Positions 43,646 through 53,656 are shown, counted from the stretch's first letter. The stretch is 64,000 nucleotides of DNA from Chrysaora quinquecirrha (GCA_014526335.1 JACTAT010000050.1:1231084-1295083); one strand, 5' to 3'. The notes: generated from the letters alone by a model not told the origin. A program made the numbers and translations.

Positions 43646-43829
43646 TGTAATAATTAACGAATGGATGGGCCCTGAAAGTTTGATTACACGAACGAATCGG
43701 CCATGTTTGCTTCATGAACACATTTTTCTTTACAACCACTCCAAATCTTAAACTACAACAGCTAAACAAAAAACGTGGTGCGAGTCCCGTATGAGTTCTA
43801 AACCTCCCGGATGTAGACAGATTTCTACA
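43646..43829 (-). repeat. 5' LTR of BEL/Pao element
   Basis: 184 bp, the same sequence as 37746-37929. It would carry the promoter for the minus-strand transcript. Confidence 0.92.
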
Positions 43830-44155
43830 TTACCGCAAAGTGGCTGACAACCTTTCTACTGTGTTTTTTTTTTGCTTTTGAAACGATGAATTAGCAGCAA
43901 CAACAGAGCTCGGTCACATTGATTGCAAAGAATCGCCGTCAGATTCGATTTTGAAAGACTTTTCGTGAATTCTAGCACTGTAAAAGGGCTTCAAAATCAA
44001 CCAAATTCATACACAAGGGCTTGAAATTTCCCGATTTTCATGCAAATGGGTCGGAAATCCTTGAAAATCTTATCATACAAATGGGTCCTTTTGTCAAAGT
44101 CCAGATTCACATCTAATCATGGACACATTGAAGTACCCACCCCCCCTCCCCCGGG

Positions 44156-44330
44156 ACTCACGACAACCAGGAGAATCCTTAAAATGTTTGAGAATGTGCG
44201 AATTCTTATCTGTAACCAAATGCTTGTTTCCCGGACATAAGATGCGTTACTGCATCCGGCACACGAAAATTTGTAAACTACACGAGATCTGAGGCATTTG
44301 GGCACAGAATCCTTAACCTTAAGCAAATTA
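44156..44330 (-). pseudogene. Penelope-like GIY-YIG fragment
   Basis: The minus-strand frame reads VPKCLRSRVVYKFSCAGC, then NASYVRET, which matches the start of the GIY-YIG endonuclease of Penelope-like elements (VPxxLRSxVVYxFxC...YVGET, from memory). The conserved Gly of YVGET is Arg here. In another frame HILKHFKD continues the domain up to the composite boundary at 44155. No reverse transcriptase was found upstream. It is a short dead fragment. Confidence 0.6.
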
Positions 44331-45445
44331 CGTTATTTAAAAGATGTGAAAACAAGTTTAATATCTAAATCAGAACAATAACGTTTAACCTTTTCTCATT
44401 AAGCGAATGACGAGAAGTTGAAATCGAGAATGGAAAGACATCTTCTTTTCGTTGCGAAAGCTCTTCGCGCCCCGTGAATAATTTCGCCTCGTGTACATAG
44501 ATCCAACTTTACACTTGCCTTAATCTTTGTACGAAAGGGCAGACGAGAAGGGAACGCTACGAAGGCATAATGAGAGCAAGAGGCAGTGAAGCGGAGGAGG
44601 GGAGAAAGAAAAAAGACAGTGGGCGCACGTCCAAGTTTCATGAGTCTTTCGCTCTTTCTCTTCTCCGTTTCACGCTCGATTCACGATCCCTGGTGGTCCC
44701 CGGGGAGCAAAGAAAGTAAATAAATCTCAATCGATGTTTGGTTGTTTGGCAATGGCCAGGGTCCATGGACTTCATGGCCTTATAGCTGTATAGATATATG
44801 ACCTTGTACTGTGTATATATATGAAGGATGTTTAGCCTTATCTCTAGCCTCAAAGGGTTAATATCCTTCTCCAAAGGTCCACCATTCCGTGGCAGCACAG
44901 GAGACTGCGAGAGAAATTTCTCTTGCACTCTCCTTTGTTTCCACGGAATGGTGGACCTTTGGAGAAGGACTCTGCGAAATAGACTTGGAGCAAGTCTATC
45001 GTATCCAGTCTCTCCATTCATCCCAGAACAAGAAACCCACGCAAAATGCTAATCTTTCATATAAATTTTTCAGGCGTCTTGACGTGAATTACACGATTTC
45101 TGTTCCTATTGTCACGATTGAGTTGAGAAGAAAGCAAAAAGTAATCTGATCAAACAGGTCTCTATCTTGTTGTCAAGGTTGCTTTGCGCTGTTGTCTTGC
45201 AAATTTTCTAGATTTTTCAAAGGATTGACAACGTGGTGGTTGCACCTATCGATTGAACTGCAAGTCCTAAAGTTTTTCAGTCTGTTGTGATGTGAACTGA
45301 AAGTTGCTAAATCTCCACAACGGAGAAGTCCGCAACGGAGAAGCCTTGCATGAAGAAAGTGAATCTAGATCGAAGTAGCACTTAGACGTCTTTCGAGAGA
45401 GTATTCTAAGAGAATTGTTTTGATTGAATCTGCAGTACAAACAAT
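44331..45445. other. intergenic upstream of transporter copy 5
   Basis: No gene is seen. It contains the long palindrome at 44864-44969 and a smaller palindrome near 44754-44780 (GGCCAGGGTCCATGGAC, TTCATGGCC). The last 200 bases are the 5' flank of the gene at 45446. Confidence 0.45.
44864..44969. repeat. 106-bp imperfect palindrome
   Basis: Outer arms 44864-44892 and 44941-44969 (TCCTTCTCCAAAGGTCCACC...) are exact inverted copies of 29 bases. The inner part, GGAGACTGCGAGAGAAA then TTTCTCTTGCACTCTCC, pairs again with few mismatches, so the unit can fold into one long hairpin. Confidence 0.88.
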
Positions 45446-46951
45446 ATGGGCGATCCTGCCAGCGTGCCTCTCCACGTGTCAAATGGGTTCACTTTGTACA
45501 AACGAAGATGGTTAATTCTTGCTGTATTTTCTCTGGTTTCAATGACAAATGAAGTTATATGGATTAGTCTTTCATCAATAACAAGCATCGTTCAAGTCTA
45601 CTACAAAGTCGACTCGATCGCTGTCAACTGGCTTTCAATGATCTACATGCTTTTGTACATATTCGTCATAGCATCTTCATTCATATTGGATCGGTTTGGC
45701 CTACGATTTACAATCATTATCGGCTCCATGCTGAACGGTATTGGCAGTTGCTTGAGGTGCATCGGGGCGAATAGAGACGGGTTTGTTTTCGCATTTCTTG
45801 GCAATACATCTGCTGCACTTGCCCAGTGTTTTATTTTGTTTATCCCACCACGACTGGCGGCTGTTTGGTTCGGAGAACACGAGCGGGCGACAGCAAGTTC
45901 GATCGGCGTTCTAATGAACATGCTCGGCGTCGCAGTGGGGTTCTTAATGGGTGGTACTATGGTGCCTAGCTCTGGTGACATGGACTGTACGGTTAGAAAT
46001 GGCATGCAAAATCTACTGCTATCCCAAGCTGTTTTCTGTTCATTCCTCGCCCTCTCCACAGTTGTTATCATGAAATCTGCCCCGCCCACTCCTCCAAGCC
46101 AGTCGCAAGCCCTTGTCATGCAGCTGAGGGACAAAAACAAAATGCAAGAAATTCTTGATGCAAAGGCTGCTAACATAAGTGTCGAGAAAACAAACATCGC
46201 CAGACATGAAATCTCAGATCCTGCTACATCTAGAAGTCCTTTAATCGAAGATAAGAAGTTTTCAGAATCAAAGAACGGCACAGCAGTTCAAGATCTTCCA
46301 AAATACACCAAGCTCCCGACTTTCTTCGAGTCTTTATTGATTCTAGCCAAAGACAAGTCATTCCATTTAGTTTGCCAGGCATATGGTTTTTATTTTGGCC
46401 TGTTTGCTGCATACAACACAATTCTAAACCAAATGGTTATTACAAAGTACAACGGCAAAGAAAAAGAAATAGGCTATATGGGTTTTGCTGCAGTTGTTTT
46501 TGGCCTGTTTGCAATATTCTTCAGTGGAATATGGCTTGACAAGACAAGGCGTTATAAAAGTCTTTCTATCATGATTTTCAGTGTATGCTCTGCAACAATG
46601 CTATTGTTTACATTACTGCTGAGGTACGATGACAATTTTGTTGTGATGTTTACAAGTTTTTGTTTGTTTGGTTTCTTCTCATATCCGTACATGAGTGCCG
46701 GACTTGAACATGCTGCAGAAATAACATACCCAATACCTGAAGGCACAACATCAGGCATTCTCTTGCTTCTTGGTAACATCTATGGTATTATCTTGACTTA
46801 CATTGTTGGGGCTGCTATAGAGAAAGGGGGTGCTGATATTGGGGGTTATATAATGACTATTTCGTATGCGATTGGTGCAGTGATGGTATTTTTGGTTAAT
46901 GCTCCTTTGAAGAGAACTGAAGCTGACAAACTTAGAAAGCTTGGCTGTTGA
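45446..46951 (+). CDS. FLVCR-like MFS transporter, copy 5
   Basis: This is a 501-residue single-exon transporter starting MGDPASVPLH. Motifs: LYKRRWLILAVFSL (17-30), NWLSMIY (61-67), GLRFTIIIGSMLNGIGSCLRC (85-105), PPRLAAVWFGEHERATA (134-150), MGFAAVVFGLFAIFFSGIWLDKTRRYKS and TYPIPEGTTSGILLL. Twelve TM segments are expected, with a central loop at about 215-295 containing Lys/Glu-rich sequence. It is nearly identical to copy 6 (48395-49885) in all membrane regions, while the N-terminus and central loop differ. The two lie head to tail 1.4 kb apart with a LINE fragment between them. They may be a recent duplicate or be kept alike by gene conversion. Function as for the other copies; substrate not known. 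Confidence 0.88.
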   Translation: MGDPASVPLHVSNGFTLYKRRWLILAVFSLVSMTNEVIWISLSSITSIVQVYYKVDSIAVNWLSMIYMLLYIFVIASSFILDRFGLRFTIIIGSMLNGIGSCLRCIGANRDGFVFAFLGNTSAALAQCFILFIPPRLAAVWFGEHERATASSIGVLMNMLGVAVGFLMGGTMVPSSGDMDCTVRNGMQNLLLSQAVFCSFLALSTVVIMKSAPPTPPSQSQALVMQLRDKNKMQEILDAKAANISVEKTNIARHEISDPATSRSPLIEDKKFSESKNGTAVQDLPKYTKLPTFFESLLILAKDKSFHLVCQAYGFYFGLFAAYNTILNQMVITKYNGKEKEIGYMGFAAVVFGLFAIFFSGIWLDKTRRYKSLSIMIFSVCSATMLLFTLLLRYDDNFVVMFTSFCLFGFFSYPYMSAGLEHAAEITYPIPEGTTSGILLLLGNIYGIILTYIVGAAIEKGGADIGGYIMTISYAIGAVMVFLVNAPLKRTEADKLRKLGC

Positions 46952-47685
46952 GTCCGCAATGCTATTTTTACATACTGTAGAGTTGAATTTTCAGAAGATT
47001 TTTTCCAATTTTTCATGCTTTCTCAAACCTCTGTTGTCTTGAATGCTTTCTTTGGTCCGGATTGATTGGACCATAGTCAATGATTGGACAACAAAGACAG
47101 ATTTTTGCAACTTTAAACGTAAAATGTCTAGAACAATTAGATTTTTTTGTTTTTAGGGTAATTATACTTCAAATAAGCGCTCTTTTAAATTGACATTCAT
47201 GAAAATGTTTTCCCTGTTCCATGCACTGACTATAGAAGTATTTTACCTCTATATAAAGCTAAGTGGCTGTACCCCAGGGCTCTTTGGGCCCCTTGGAGGC
47301 TGCTCGTTTCTGCCTGATGCACTAACGCCCAATTTCCTGATATTTTATCCCGGGTTGGGAGGCTTTATAGCTAAAAGGTTCGCACATAGAGATTTCTTCA
47401 GCACGTGTTTGTGCAAGATTATGCAGCCCACATGGATGGAGGTTTCTTGGCAGCCGGGAACTGGACCGGCCTGGATCCTGGTCCTCTTTGTCCTCTACTG
47501 ACGTTTCAGCCTGTCATGAACAGCCCATGTGAATCTGGCATCACCAACATGACAAACAGAGCTTGAATCCCCTTTTGTAAAAAATAATTATCGGAAATTG
47601 CATGAAATTCGACATCCGCAGGTGCCTTTTCGTCTCAGGAGATTGACTGTCAAGGATACCCTGTCCTCCATACGCTGTGCCTTCC
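46952..47685. other. intergenic between transporter copies 5 and 6
   Basis: I see nothing beyond AT-rich 3' flank and a 103-codon open frame at 47190-47501 that resembles no family I know; I do not support it as a gene. Confidence 0.45.
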
Positions 47686-48035
47686 TTATGTGGCTTCAGC
47701 ATAATTCAATTCTTGATGTTTCCAAAGGAAGGTTGATCTTGGCCTGCCGTTTCCTCTTATCCATTTGAACTTCTCTTCAAAGAGAATCGTTTGAAGTTCG
47801 TCTCCTTTTATTAGGTGTGGTCTAAAATAGGCAAAATATGCACATTTCCCTGCTTTACTATACTTATCAGCCAGCTGTCTTGTATATTGATACATGTTCA
47901 TTTGTTCTGTGTTCTCTGTGTATGCTATTTTTAGAATTCTCCTACTACCTATATCCAATTTCAAATGCTTCAACTTTTCCAATCACTGCTCTGGTTAGGG
48001 TCCATGTTTCTTCACCATACATCAAAGCTAACTAG
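47686..48035 (-). pseudogene. LINE reverse-transcriptase C-terminal remnant
   Basis: The minus strand near 48010-48030 reads YGEETWTLTRAVIGKVEAF, the usual phrase after the RT domain of many animal LINEs (YGSETWTLTK..). The following frame has RRILKIAYTENTEQ and ends GNGRPRSTFLWKHQELNYAEA, matching the GRxRPRxTW...YAEA tail. The 98-residue part is open but the RT core is absent, so this is a 5'-truncated or eroded LINE copy. Confidence 0.7.
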
Positions 48036-48394
48036 ATGCAACATTCATTGATTTAACTATACGCTTCTTTGTTTCAACTTTTATACTTCTTGATGTCAGA
48101 ATCTTTGACATGTAATACTTTTCCAGGCTATTGCTTTCCTTCAATTTAGTTTTATTCTTGTCATCTTCCTCTTCCGTCACCTCAAATAAACCGCATTTGG
48201 AATGGAATTAGCGTAGACAAATACTGCCTGGGTCCTGCTGTCATCAACTGGAATTTGCAGACAAAAGACCAGCTGGATGTCGTTGATCACCGGAACCAAT
48301 CAGCCACTAGCCTTGTAAGTGAATCTTGCAGCATTTAGTAGTGTTTTGAAGTAAGAGTTTTCAGGGGTTTGTTTTGATTGAGCCTGCACAGAAA

Positions 48395-49885
48395 ATGGGC
48401 GATGCTACTACCAACGTCTCGAAAGGATTCACTTTGTACAAAAGAAGATGGTTAATTCTTGCTGTATTTTCTCTGGTTTCAATGACAAATGAAGTTATAT
48501 GGATCAGTCTTTCATCAATAACAAGCATCGTTCAAGTCTACTACAAAGTCGACTCGATCGCTGTCAACTGGCTTTCAATGATCTACATGCTTTTGTACAT
48601 ATTCGTCATAGCATCTTCATTCATATTGGATCGGTTTGGCCTACGATTTACAATCATTATAGGCTCAATGCTGAACGGTATTGGCAGTTGCTTGAGATGT
48701 ATCGGGGCGAATAGAGACGGGTTTGTTTTCGCATTTCTTGGCAATACATCTGCTGCACTTGCCCAGTGTTTTATTTTGTTCATCCCACCACGACTGGCGG
48801 CTGTTTGGTTCGGAGAACGTGAGAGGGCAACAGCAAGTTCGATCGGCGTTCTTATGAACATGCTCGGCGTCGCAGTAGGGTTCTTAATGGGTGGTACTAT
48901 AGTGCCTAGCTCTGATGACATGGATTGTACAGTTCGAAATGGTATGCATAATCTATTGCTATCCCAAGCTGTATTCTGCGCAATTCTAGCTGTCTCTACA
49001 ATTGCGATCATAAAATCTGCCCCACCCACTCCCCCAAGCCAGTCTCAAGCCCTTGTCATGCACCTGAGGGACAGAAACAAAATTCAAGAAATACTTGATG
49101 CAGAGGCTGCTAGCAATGTTGTGGAAAATGCAAATGTCGCTAAACAAGACATTCCTGAGATGGCTATATCTAAAAGTCCTGATGATAAAAAGCATCCAGA
49201 ACCCAAGAATGGTACAGGAATTCAAAATGTTCCCAATTACAGCAAGCTCCCAACTTTCTACGAGTCTTTATTGATTCTAGCCAAAGACAAGTCCTTCCAT
49301 CTAATTTGCCAGGCGTATGGCTTTTATTTTGGACTATTTGCTGCATACAACACAATCCTAAACCAAATGGTCATTACAAAGTATAATGGGAAAGAAAAAG
49401 AGATAGGCTATATGGGTTTTGCTGCAGTTGTGTTTGGCCTGTTTGCAATTTTCTTCAGTGGAATATGGCTTGACAAGACAAGACGTTATAAAAGTCTGTC
49501 TATTATGATTTTCAGTGTATGCTCTGCAACAATGCTATTGTTTACATTGCTGTTGAGGTACAATGACAATTTTGTTGTGATGTTTACAAGTTTTTGCTTG
49601 TTTGGTTTCTTCTCCTATCCGTACATGAGTGCCGGACTTGAACATGCTGCAGAAATAACATACCCAATACCTGAAGGCACAACATCTGGCATTCTCTTGC
49701 TTCTTGGTAACATCTATGGCATTATCTTGACTTACATTGTTGGGGCTGCTATAGAGAAAGGGGGTGCTGATATTGGGGGTTATATAATGACTATTTCGTA
49801 TGCGATTGGTGCAGTGATGGTATTTTTGGTTAATGCTCCTTTGAAGAGAACTGAAGCTGACAAACTTAGAAAGCTTGGCTGTTGA
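48395..49885 (+). CDS. FLVCR-like MFS transporter, copy 6
   Basis: This is a 496-residue single-exon transporter. I start it at MGDATTNVSK (48395), matching MGD of copy 5; the open frame extends 7 codons upstream without an ATG. All family motifs are as in copy 5 except that the TM4-TM5 motif reads GERERATA instead of GEHERATA, so the His before the conserved Glu-Arg-Ala-Thr is Arg. The central loop has diverged in both sequence and length relative to copy 5, while the last 200 codons are almost the same down to silent positions. Twelve TM segments are expected. The His-to-Arg change sits in the motif most conserved among all six copies and could alter transport. Confidence 0.88.
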   Translation: MGDATTNVSKGFTLYKRRWLILAVFSLVSMTNEVIWISLSSITSIVQVYYKVDSIAVNWLSMIYMLLYIFVIASSFILDRFGLRFTIIIGSMLNGIGSCLRCIGANRDGFVFAFLGNTSAALAQCFILFIPPRLAAVWFGERERATASSIGVLMNMLGVAVGFLMGGTIVPSSDDMDCTVRNGMHNLLLSQAVFCAILAVSTIAIIKSAPPTPPSQSQALVMHLRDRNKIQEILDAEAASNVVENANVAKQDIPEMAISKSPDDKKHPEPKNGTGIQNVPNYSKLPTFYESLLILAKDKSFHLICQAYGFYFGLFAAYNTILNQMVITKYNGKEKEIGYMGFAAVVFGLFAIFFSGIWLDKTRRYKSLSIMIFSVCSATMLLFTLLLRYNDNFVVMFTSFCLFGFFSYPYMSAGLEHAAEITYPIPEGTTSGILLLLGNIYGIILTYIVGAAIEKGGADIGGYIMTISYAIGAVMVFLVNAPLKRTEADKLRKLGC

Positions 49886-51585
49886 ATCAAAACTGCCATT
49901 TTTAAACACTTTTTATGTTAATATTTTCATGAGTTTCTAAGTTTTTCTATCTTATAACATAGATACCTTAATACAGTCTTCTTTTTGAATTGTCTTATTT
50001 CAACTACAAACACATGCATTTTTTTATAATTGGGAAACACTATTTAGATTTGTTATTCTTAAAGAGGGTATTTCAGTATTTTATTTTTGATATGAACTTA
50101 ATAGGTAATGCATTTCTTTTGTTAAAACTCTTGTTGATTTTTTTAGGAAAGGGAATGAGCAGCGATGTTTTAATTTCATACAAGCCATCAGCATCCTCGC
50201 CATCTTAGATTTAGGCCCATCACTTGTCTTGGTTATTGCGATTGAAGTGAATTACTCTGCGGGGGGGGACCAAACTGCCGAACAACGACAACAACCGTTC
50301 GTTCGCGCAACAAAGTTTCAAGTTGACCCTTGTCAAGTTGACCCTTGTATCTCAGTTTCACAAACTACTGTTAGTGGCCAGTTTATTTTCATATTTTTCT
50401 AACTTTTCAGCTACTGTACTACCGATATTTTATTTCCGTCTAAAACGAATAGGTATCATGACCTCTCAAAACGGTATAGAGCTGTCAACCGCTTTTGTGA
50501 GTTTTAGATGGGGTTTTGATGGTGGTATGATAGCCCCCGGGGGCTACTTGACTAGAATCAGACGGGGGTGTGCACTCGAAGGAATGATTTTTTGACCCGG
50601 ATCCCATTCAAAATCGGCAACAAATGTACTCCAAAATGTTCACGCTTCTGGCTTTAAAGGAATTATTGCACCATATAACCAAAATAGGTACAAGGGTAGG
50701 GTTATTTCTTTTGCCTTTCAGTGAAGTGATGGAGTAAAGAAAATTTTAGACCAAAAATTGGTGGGGTAAAATTTTTTGATCGTGCAAAATACTTTCTCTT
50801 CGGTCCCACCCAGGTCACAAATACACTTTTTTTAATAAGCAAAGTATCTTTATCTTATCTTTTCTTTTGGCAATGTCTGAAACCTCCTTTCCACCTGCAG
50901 AAACAAGCTGAAGAACTTGTGTAATAACTATAATTGTGTTATTTTCTTTATAGAAATTCTACACTATTAAAATTGAATTTAATATTCATGATAAATCCCG
51001 ATAATCAATAACGTACAGAATATACTACAGTTTTCTTTCGTTTTAGTTATTGGGACAGATGTTTTAGCTTTTTCTGTCATTATAAATAACATAATAATAT
51101 TCGAAATGCTCAAGATAATTATTATAAAATAAGTTATATTAAATAAAGATAAGCATAACCAGTATTGTGAAGTTAACAGAGATAAAATATGAAAAATGTT
51201 TTCGCTTGCTATGTCTTAAAAAGTGTACCAAAGAACACGTCCTTAGCACCAAAGACCATACACGTTCTTTTTATATAAGAAACCTATCTAAACCCTCACT
51301 AGCAAAAATTTCTTAAATTTCCTATTGTTTTCTATTGTTTTAAGAAACAAAAGAACAAAAGAATCTATTGTAATTTGGAAGAAATCTTACTAGCGGGTTT
51401 CTTATAAAGCGGTTTTTTATAAAAAAAAACGCGTATTGGGCGTATTGGTCCTTATTTTGAATATAGCTAATATCGGAATGAAAACTTTTCATTTACAAAG
51501 TTTGCAAAATGTCTACCTCTGTCTGTAAGACTTTGATAGTAGTGTTCTTCTAATAAAGTTTCTCTTGTATTGCTTTCTATTTCCA
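49886..51585. other. intergenic with repeat ends
   Basis: No gene is seen. GCCCCCGGGGGCTACTTGACT at about 50532 is another end of the CCCGGGGG-GTACTT family, with GACCCGG at 50596 as in the copy at 35453. The TACACG-type element is at 51259-51434. CAAGTTGACCCTTGT is duplicated in tandem near 50318-50350. Confidence 0.5.
51259..51434. mobile_element. TACACG-type inverted-repeat element, AAGAAAC word
   Basis: The left end is TACACGTTCTTTTTATATAAGAAACC; the right end is the complement, GGTTTCTTATAAAG...TATAAAAAAAAACGCGTA. AAGAAAC or TTTCTT recurs about six times inside. 176 bp, flanked by TA. Confidence 0.7.
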
Positions 51586-52041
51586 TTATATTGCAAAGAC
51601 GATATAAGCGCCAAAAGCGATTACCGAGCAAATCGCGATAAAACTAGTTGAGACGATATTCCTCAGCGCACCACTACTTGTACATTTATCCAACTTGTAT
51701 GCATTACATTTGTCAGTAAAACAACACAAAGCCCTTCTATTCCCCACTAGTTCTGCATAAAACTTGCCATCTGTGGATTTCTTGCATCGACTTTTCTCAA
51801 CACAACCCCATGAATAAAACTTCTCGATTTTTGTTTTAATCAAGCCTGTATCTCGGCAATGAACATTTTGGTAGCAAGCAGCATCCTTATCGATACATTC
51901 CCAGTTTTCTATCCCTGGAGTTCCTTGTCCAGCTCGGCATACCAGTCTTGAATTTTGGTTGTTTTTGGAACCCCAGCCGATTGAGATTTCAGCATTCACA
52001 GCACATGAAACTGCCAGTATTACAGCAATTAAGAAATGCAT
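51586..52041 (-). CDS. Ly6/three-finger protein, GPI-anchor type
   Basis: This is a 151-residue secreted protein. Residues 1-17 are a signal peptide (MHFLIAVILAVSCAVNA). The mature part has ten cysteines in the Ly6/uPAR order: VC, EC, AC, HC, GC, RC, CC, KC and a final KC, with the hallmark CC-x4-CN (CCFTDKCN). The last about 25 residues are hydrophobic (FIAICSVIAFGAYIVFAI), which fits GPI-anchor addition. No intron is seen. It is the most divergent of the four copies in this cluster and points the opposite way. Such proteins act as surface ligands, receptors or ion-channel modulators; the specific role is not known. Confidence 0.82.
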   Translation of the reverse strand: MHFLIAVILAVSCAVNAEISIGWGSKNNQNSRLVCRAGQGTPGIENWECIDKDAACYQNVHCRDTGLIKTKIEKFYSWGCVEKSRCKKSTDGKFYAELVGNRRALCCFTDKCNAYKLDKCTSSGALRNIVSTSFIAICSVIAFGAYIVFAI

Positions 52042-52979
52042 TTTAGAGTACTTCTGAACTTGATGCCTTTCGTTAAGTCCTTGTTCGCAAAGGATAACTA
52101 CAACTATTCTTCAGTCAATCTCTGAGATCTTGAAAATAACTAAAAGTCCCTGGTAGGTTGAGATTTTTATCCTTTTTACAAATATTTTTCACTGCGTCAC
52201 TAATTCTTTTCAAAATTTACGTCACTGCACTTCTCTTGTGATCATGGTGCCTTGTATTGTGTGATTCTAAAATTTTGGTATTTCCTTGTTGCATGACGTA
52301 TATAAGTATATAGCTACCAGGTAAATACAAGTACAACAGCACTTTGCTGAAAGGAAGAGCCCATGTCGAAGACAATACGGAAGCCTGGCCTTCTTACGAC
52401 ATTCGCGCGATAATATTTGTTCGTCAGAGAAAACGTCACATGGAACTTCAATGTTTCCTGATACAAAGCAGCGAACTTTATTCCGCTTTGACGTCTTTGC
52501 ACGCGCGTCATTAACAAAGCGGGGATAAACGTAAAATTATGGTAGAGGGGCATTTCACTCTTCGAAAAACTGTACGAGATTCCTATTGAAACAAAAGGAT
52601 TCTTACAAGAATCCTAGGAGAACAATCGAGATTCCAGCGGGAGTGTACCTTCGAGATTCCAAGGAGTGAATCGCCCCTCGATTTATGGCTTAGCATACAG
52701 TCATTTACTCCTGTTATTAAACTTTAGTTAGTTGGTCTATTAACGCTTATTATTCCTATAACACGTAGCTGTTCTTATCCTCGTCATCATTGCTTGTTTT
52801 TTATTTCTACGCTAACTTTTTCACTTTTTATCCCCTAGTCCTGGTTACCCTTCCCAAAAACGTGCGTTGTGCTTAAAGGGGCGGGTTTTTAGCAGCACTG
52901 CGCTTGGGGGGGGCGAAGCTTTCTTGCTTTGTACCCAGGTTAAGTTGAGGATGCTTTATACGATTAGCATTGAAAACTC

Positions 52980-53656
52980 TATAGATGTTTTTCTTTAAAG
53001 CAACCTTTACTCGGGGTTGAGGCTGGAGTTCCTTAATTTTTCAACAAAATGAGGCTGAAGTTCCTTATGCTTTCCCTTTTCATGAGATATATTTGAATAC
53101 TACACGTTTTTTTTTATAAGAACATAAGGCTTCAGAGGCTGAAAAGTTAAGAACATGCTAAGAACATTACAAGGCTTTGTGAAGCTAGAAACAAATTAAA
53201 GTTTACTTTCTTAAATGGCGCTGTCCTGTTCTCATCTCTAGAAAACAGGTGAACTATGAATCATTGTGACTAGCTATATGTGACATTTTTACATGCGCGT
53301 CCCTTTTCGTAGCAATATCACCTAATTTGAAAAACAAAAGCTTTCTAAAAAGCAAGAAAATTAAGAACATGTTAAGAACATTTTGAGCCTTCAAATCCGA
53401 AAAATTAAGAACATTGCATGGCTTTCTTCAATTTCTTTCTGAAAAAAAAACAATACAGCAAATTCATAGTGCTTCATTTTTCTTTAAATATAAAAAAAAC
53501 GTGTATTCTGCTATTTTTTGCTCAAATCGTCTTGTTCTTGAAAAAAATTATTCTTAGTTTTTCATCCCAGCGTCGGCAGTTCCTTAAAGTTCCTTAATTT
53601 TTTAGAAATTTTCAGCCTCGAGTGCTCCTTATCAAAAAAAACGTGTACAGTATCTT
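52980..53656. mobile_element. outer TTCCTTA-type inverted-repeat element (decayed left end)
   Basis: The right end is CTCCTTATCAAAAAAAACGTGTA. The left end is degraded (TATAGATGTTTTTCTTTAAAGCAACC). AGTTCCTTA recurs five times in the two halves, together with GAGGCTG and CAGCCTC. It is interrupted by the 53101-53505 element. Confidence 0.45.
53101..53505. mobile_element. TACACG-type inverted-repeat element, AAGAACAT word
   Basis: The ends TACACGTTTTTTTTTATAAG and TATAAAAAAAACGTGTA are exact inverted repeats with TA at the borders. AAGAACAT follows the left ATAAG and recurs about five times. The start of a second copy, in the opposite orientation, is at 63898-64000, so this is an interspersed family. 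Confidence 0.8.

Larger units (their letters stand above)
37746..43829 (-). mobile_element. BEL/Pao LTR retrotransposon
   Basis: Two 184-bp LTRs (37746-37929, 43646-43829) start TG, end CA and match by eye. The minus strand has TGGCGCCCAACGTGGGGC directly after the 5' LTR and a purine-rich CCCGGGGAG just before the 3' LTR. Domain order gag, protease, reverse transcriptase, RNase H, integrase and a C-terminal domain is typical of BEL/Pao. The coding region is cut by about four frame breaks. Flanking bases (AAATT left, TTACC right) do not form a target duplication. Total 6,084 bp. Confidence 0.93.
35453..44155. other. composite bounded by CCCGGGGG-GTACTTC ends
   Basis: The left boundary CCCGGGGGGGGGGTACTTCA and the right boundary (complement of CCCGGGGGAGG...GTACTTCAATG) are inverted and belong to the family seen intact at 26807-28976. 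They enclose a decayed PIN/CXC gene and the whole BEL/Pao element. No 8-bp duplication flanks it (ACAATTGG left, ACTCACGA right), so the ends may come from two separate copies. Bases 35500-36060 and 43830-44130 hold nothing else recognised. Confidence 0.45.

Noticed and set aside
47190..47501. 103-codon open frame between the transporter copies
   Set aside because: No signal peptide, domain or similarity to neighbours; base composition like the surrounding non-coding DNA.
939..50000. SULT plus FLVCR-like genes as a biosynthetic cluster for a sulfated metabolite
   Set aside because: Both groups are simple tandem expansions; no other pathway enzyme is present, and adjacency alone does not support joint function.
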